DNA of 64,000 nt from Amblyornis subalaris. Lineage: Eukaryota > Chordata > Aves > Passeriformes > Ptilonorhynchidae. Below are positions 60,436 to 64,000 of the stretch, in pieces. The stretch spans positions 3,443,635 through 3,507,634 of the forward strand of contig JACAXG010000067.1 of the NCBI GenBank assembly GCA_018881555.1. Reading direction: 5' to 3'. Below the pieces are notes generated by a model. That model searched no databases. It had not been told where the DNA came from and was given only the letters and a program-made list of their open reading frames with translations. Position numbers and translations under genes: made by a program. The stretch's first letter is position 1; the number at the start of each line of letters is the position of its first letter.

Positions 60436-63018
60436 ATTCCTTAGAATATGCTGTTTAAAACATTCTATCTAGCAATTCTCTGAAGTGCAAGCAAACTACA
60501 GCTTTTTTTTCTAGTGATACCCAACAAAAGGCAATGCTGTTGAACACCCCTATGAGAGAAGTGTGTTTTAGCAGTTATCCGTGCCCTTTATTGACCTTCA
60601 AAATCCTGATTAAGTCGAGGCCAAGTACTCCATCTTGTTCAATATGCTGCCTGACTGAAGCAGCATGAAGCAGCATGAAGCAGCAGGAGAAACACACTGA
60701 GGAACACCCTAAGGTTTTTCTGCTAGTTTGTGGAGAAGGGCAGGGAAACCCAGCTCAGCTCTTCAGCAGCAGAGCAGTTTCTGCAGGACAAGGCAGGGGG
60801 AAGTGGTTAAAGCTCTCCACTCCACTACTAATGTGCAAATAAATCGTTTGTGAGTGAAGAAAAAATTGACTGTTTTATGTACAGAAACGCCTGGTCATTG
60901 TCTTAACTTCCTTTTTATTTCCTCTTTTCTTAGAGATGAGAATATGACCACATTCAGTAAAGAAGGATGTAGCGGTTCTCCTTACGAGGGCTAACCAAAA
61001 AAACCTATAAAGAAGTTGATTCTAGTATGTTAGCATTCTTATTTATTAAACTCAGCACATTAAACTGTTTAATAACATCTAAGTTTATTAACTGATGTTA
61101 GCAACAGCAATGCAATCTAGATTTCAGTCCCTGTATTTTGATCAATTAATGGGTGACGGTGTTCTGAACTGCAGGCAGGACAACAGGTGTACTCCCTGCA
61201 TAGCCTGTACCCCTGCCAAGGGTTACAAAATGTTGAATTCTGCATCTGTGACCTTTATGTAATGAAGAAGGTCATTTTAATGCTAGGACATCTGCACTAA
61301 GCCATATGGTGAGCTAGAAATGGTGTGATCACCACTCAAAATATGTTGCAGAGATATTNTTCTGGTGCCACATGCCCTCCGGTATCCTCAGGCAGAGTCT
61401 TATCTATCACACAGTAAAAGCATAATCATTCGAAGAAAAATGATCTGGAGTACTTAAAGAAATACTATGTACTTAAACAGAAATATTCACTGCTGGATCT
61501 GAAGATCATCTCATGGACATTGCTCTTACATGCCCTCGCCTTTGGCTTGGGATGCACACTGCATTTGCCGCAATCCATCATAGGACCAGTGAAGCCAGGA
61601 GCTCTCACAAGTAATGAATTAATGAGGCTAATTAGAGAACTGGGGGTTATTTCTGCTTCTGTTTACATGGCATCATGATTTAAGCCCACAATACAGCCCA
61701 GATGCCAGTCAGCTGGATGAGAAGACCCCAAGTGGTGAGCACCCAGAATAGGAAAGTTCCTTCAAATGGTTGCTGTTCAGTACAATGATCATTGTTCAGA
61801 TGTGAACGAACTGGCCCAAATTATAGATTTGTCCATGAATGTCTCTTTTCATACAACTTAGTGATGCAATGTAAGAAGACCTCCTAGGTGGATGGAGCTG
61901 GTTTTTAGGTGAGTATTGGAAAAGGTATTCAAATCCCAAATAAATAATGCTTGTTTAAGAATGCAGTACAAAATAACCAAGAGAGCCAGTCTGCATGTTC
62001 TCAAAAGCTGCCCTACTATTGTTAAGCGTATTAAGATTAGAATCAGGATGTGCTGAACACAAGTGAAACACCTGTGATAAATGCTCTGAAAATAACTCAG
62101 CAGTACAGAGCTCTTACTGGGTCACAAATTACTTGATTAAAGCTGGAAAAGCCAAAGTTGTTTTTGTTTTTCTTTATCAAAGCCATGACAATTTTTCTTC
62201 CAGCAAACAATGCTTTAAATGTTGAGTTTTAATGTGATTCTTATCATTCAGATGCAGAATTTAATATTTTAGTTATTGTCCTCTTTTTTTTCCCTAATGT
62301 TATTCCACTGTTTATTTGAAAAGCTTGATGAATGGATAAAAGGAAAAAGAATTTGGAGTGTTTCACATAAACAAAGAAAGTCCATTTCCAAGAGGATTCT
62401 TTGATTTTAGGAAAAATTGCCCTTTCTTATTATAAAATAATTAAAGCTTTGGATTGATCTACAGTTTCTTCAGATTAAGAGATTGATAGCTTTGTCTCAG
62501 TAAGGTAATTTAAAATTGGCTCTGAAATAGGCCAGCAAAACTACCACACCTTTTTTTTGAAAGAATCAGATATAATGAAGGAGATTACAAAACAAGGACA
62601 GTAGTTATGTAGTTATGATGGATGTCTTTCCTTTTCCCAAAAAGCTAATTGCCTGGAAGATAATTAATAATTAAGAGAAATTTGGGCTTGATGAACAAAA
62701 ATACTACTTTCAGAATCATAATGGAAAAAGACAAATTGAATGTCTTTAGAGGAATAATTTACAAACAAGAGTAATTGACTACCAAAACTTCTACTCTACT
62801 ACTAAGATTCCCACTGAGGTCTCCAAAGCTTTACCTCTTAACTAGGGATAGGGTTTTGTCCTAAGAGATTACCCTCATCGGAGTGTAATAACTCTATCTG
62901 CAGTCTTTCTGCCTGTGTTGTCTGCCCTTACAGTGGAGGTATGTGGAAGTCAACCTGTGCACTCTCCAGGCAGGCAAGGCTCAAAACCTGGGTTGTAACA
63001 ATTCTACTTGAGTCTACC
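60436..63018. other. AT-rich unique DNA, no gene seen
   Basis: It contains three perfect 10-bp units TGAAGCAGCA (60656-60685) and a cluster of TAAT-core homeodomain-type sites at 61611-61633, discussed as a possible regulatory element. No exon was recognised. Confidence 0.5.
60656..60685. repeat. Three 10-bp tandem units
   Basis: TGAAGCAGCA occurs three times in perfect tandem, followed by GGAG. Confidence 0.9.
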
Positions 63019-63084
<66 letters not shown>

Positions 63085-63102
63085 GAAAAAAAAAGAAAAA
63101 AA
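63019..63102. repeat. A-rich low-complexity tract with spaced G
   Basis: Runs of 8-18 A are separated by single G (one GG). It starts after GTCTACC and ends before TCCAACCC. The Lys-rich open frames across it are artefacts. No retrocopied gene is visible upstream. Confidence 0.93.
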
Positions 63103-64000
63103 TCCAACCCACTCCCCGTGGCTATTTTTCCAACTGGAAAATCAATCTAGAATGTCCTGCAGCTGCAGTGCGAGACCAGCAGCTGTAGAGCTGTAGAAGG
63201 AAATTGGATAGGTTGTTACTTCCACCAGCTCCTTCCTTTGCAGAGTGCTTTTTCTCAGTAAACACTAATAATCTCCTGGCAGCACCTGTAGACTCTTGGA
63301 CAATAGGAGTGTACTATGGGGAATTTGCACTTTGATATTTCTCCTGAACTCTAAGAGAAGTCTCCCCACACACTGGTTTAACTGCAGGATTGTATTTTCA
63401 GCATCTGTGCAGTTGGTCTCTAGTGAAATATTGTGTTCAAGACACTCACTAATTTATTTCTGCTCTTGCGAACTGATTTACCCTGTATATTAATATTAAC
63501 AATCATGTTTGTACAAATGGGTCCATTAATTCTAACTTCATTTCCTTTTCAATTGGTAATATATGTAAAGAACAATAACCAATGCAGCGTAATTTTACCC
63601 ATGGCTATTATAAGTGAGTACACAATATCACATTTATTTCCTTCTAAAAGCATTGCTTTTAAATGAGCAAAGGATATTGCAACAGTGTTAGCTTTCTTCC
63701 TTCCCTCAATGCATGGCAAAGATGTGGGAGGGTTGGGAAAGGAGAAGCCATTTAAAACCAAAATGGGGTTTGAGAGCCTGATCCAAAGTCAGATTCCTCC
63801 AAGGGGAATGTTTTCTTTTACTTTGTTAGGATTTGGTACAGGCCCATAACGAGCATTAACAAAGATTCCCCAGCAGACCCAGAAAGAAAAAATGTTCTGG
63901 AAACTCTGCCACAATAAACTGTATTTAACTGAGTCATCATGGAAAAAAGAAGAAATGTATTACAAAGCATGGCTGAAAACATGCTGTGAATTTCAACATC
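63103..64000. other. AT-rich unique DNA, no gene seen
   Basis: No recognisable element was found before the window ends. Confidence 0.55.

Noticed and set aside
62941..63196. Lys-rich open frames and possible poly(A) tail of a retrocopied gene
   Set aside because: The Lys runs translate an A-rich tract, and no gene-like sequence or target duplication was seen upstream.
1..64000. CRISPR arrays, bacterial-type operons, tRNA or rRNA genes
   Set aside because: No spaced palindromic repeats, ribosome-binding patterns, clustered gene-length frames or tRNA-like folds were seen; the DNA is plainly vertebrate.

Overview
This window looks like an intergenic or intronic stretch of a bird nuclear genome. 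The evidence is the repeat content. There are several CR1 LINE copies with the typical bird CR1 3' end (ATTCTATG-type tail and 'GGTCCCTTCCAACC'-type 3' UTR), including one carrying a decayed reverse transcriptase. There are also five solo-LTR-like endogenous retrovirus remnants of avian type, and no Alu/B1/L1-type sequence. Base composition is AT-rich (roughly 37-40% GC by eye) outside the LTRs. The style of the two 1.1-kb LTRs suggests a songbird or a close relative, but that is an inference from remembered repeat families and was not tested. Isolated single N bases (about 45) are scattered through the window, as in a draft assembly with masked ambiguous positions.

No host protein-coding gene, rRNA, tRNA or CRISPR array could be supported. 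The open frames seen are short (mostly 60-130 codons) and lack family motifs; the longest (310 codons, minus strand, 6902-7834) lies almost wholly across an LTR and is not credible as a gene. There are two weak coding candidates: a CpG-rich, splice-site-bounded block at 30439-30613 and a GC-rich island at 25998-26441.

Layout: 1-7.0 kb AT-rich unique DNA; 7.08-8.21 kb a 1.1-kb LTR (plus); 10.1-11.9 kb two CR1 copies, both antisense; 14.23-14.79 kb a solo LTR with a perfect 6-bp target duplication; 15-28 kb unique DNA with (GGAT)n and (TAC)n microsatellites; 28.13 and 32.18 kb short CR1 ends; 34-42 kb unique DNA with (AC)n, (GGGAA)n and a compound TA/CA microsatellite; 48.2-49.2 kb CR1 reverse-transcriptase pseudogene; 50.95-57.5 kb three further LTR insertions of different types; 60.1-60.4 kb a CR1 3' end running into a perfect 18-unit ATCCT array; 63.0 kb an A-rich tract.

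There is no operon or pathway here. What ties the window together is retroelement insertion, LTR recombination and decay. The most unusual structural signal is the LTR at 56440-57516, which is flanked by 23-bp near-identical direct repeats instead of the 4-6 bp expected from retroviral integrase. No new biological system could be shown.
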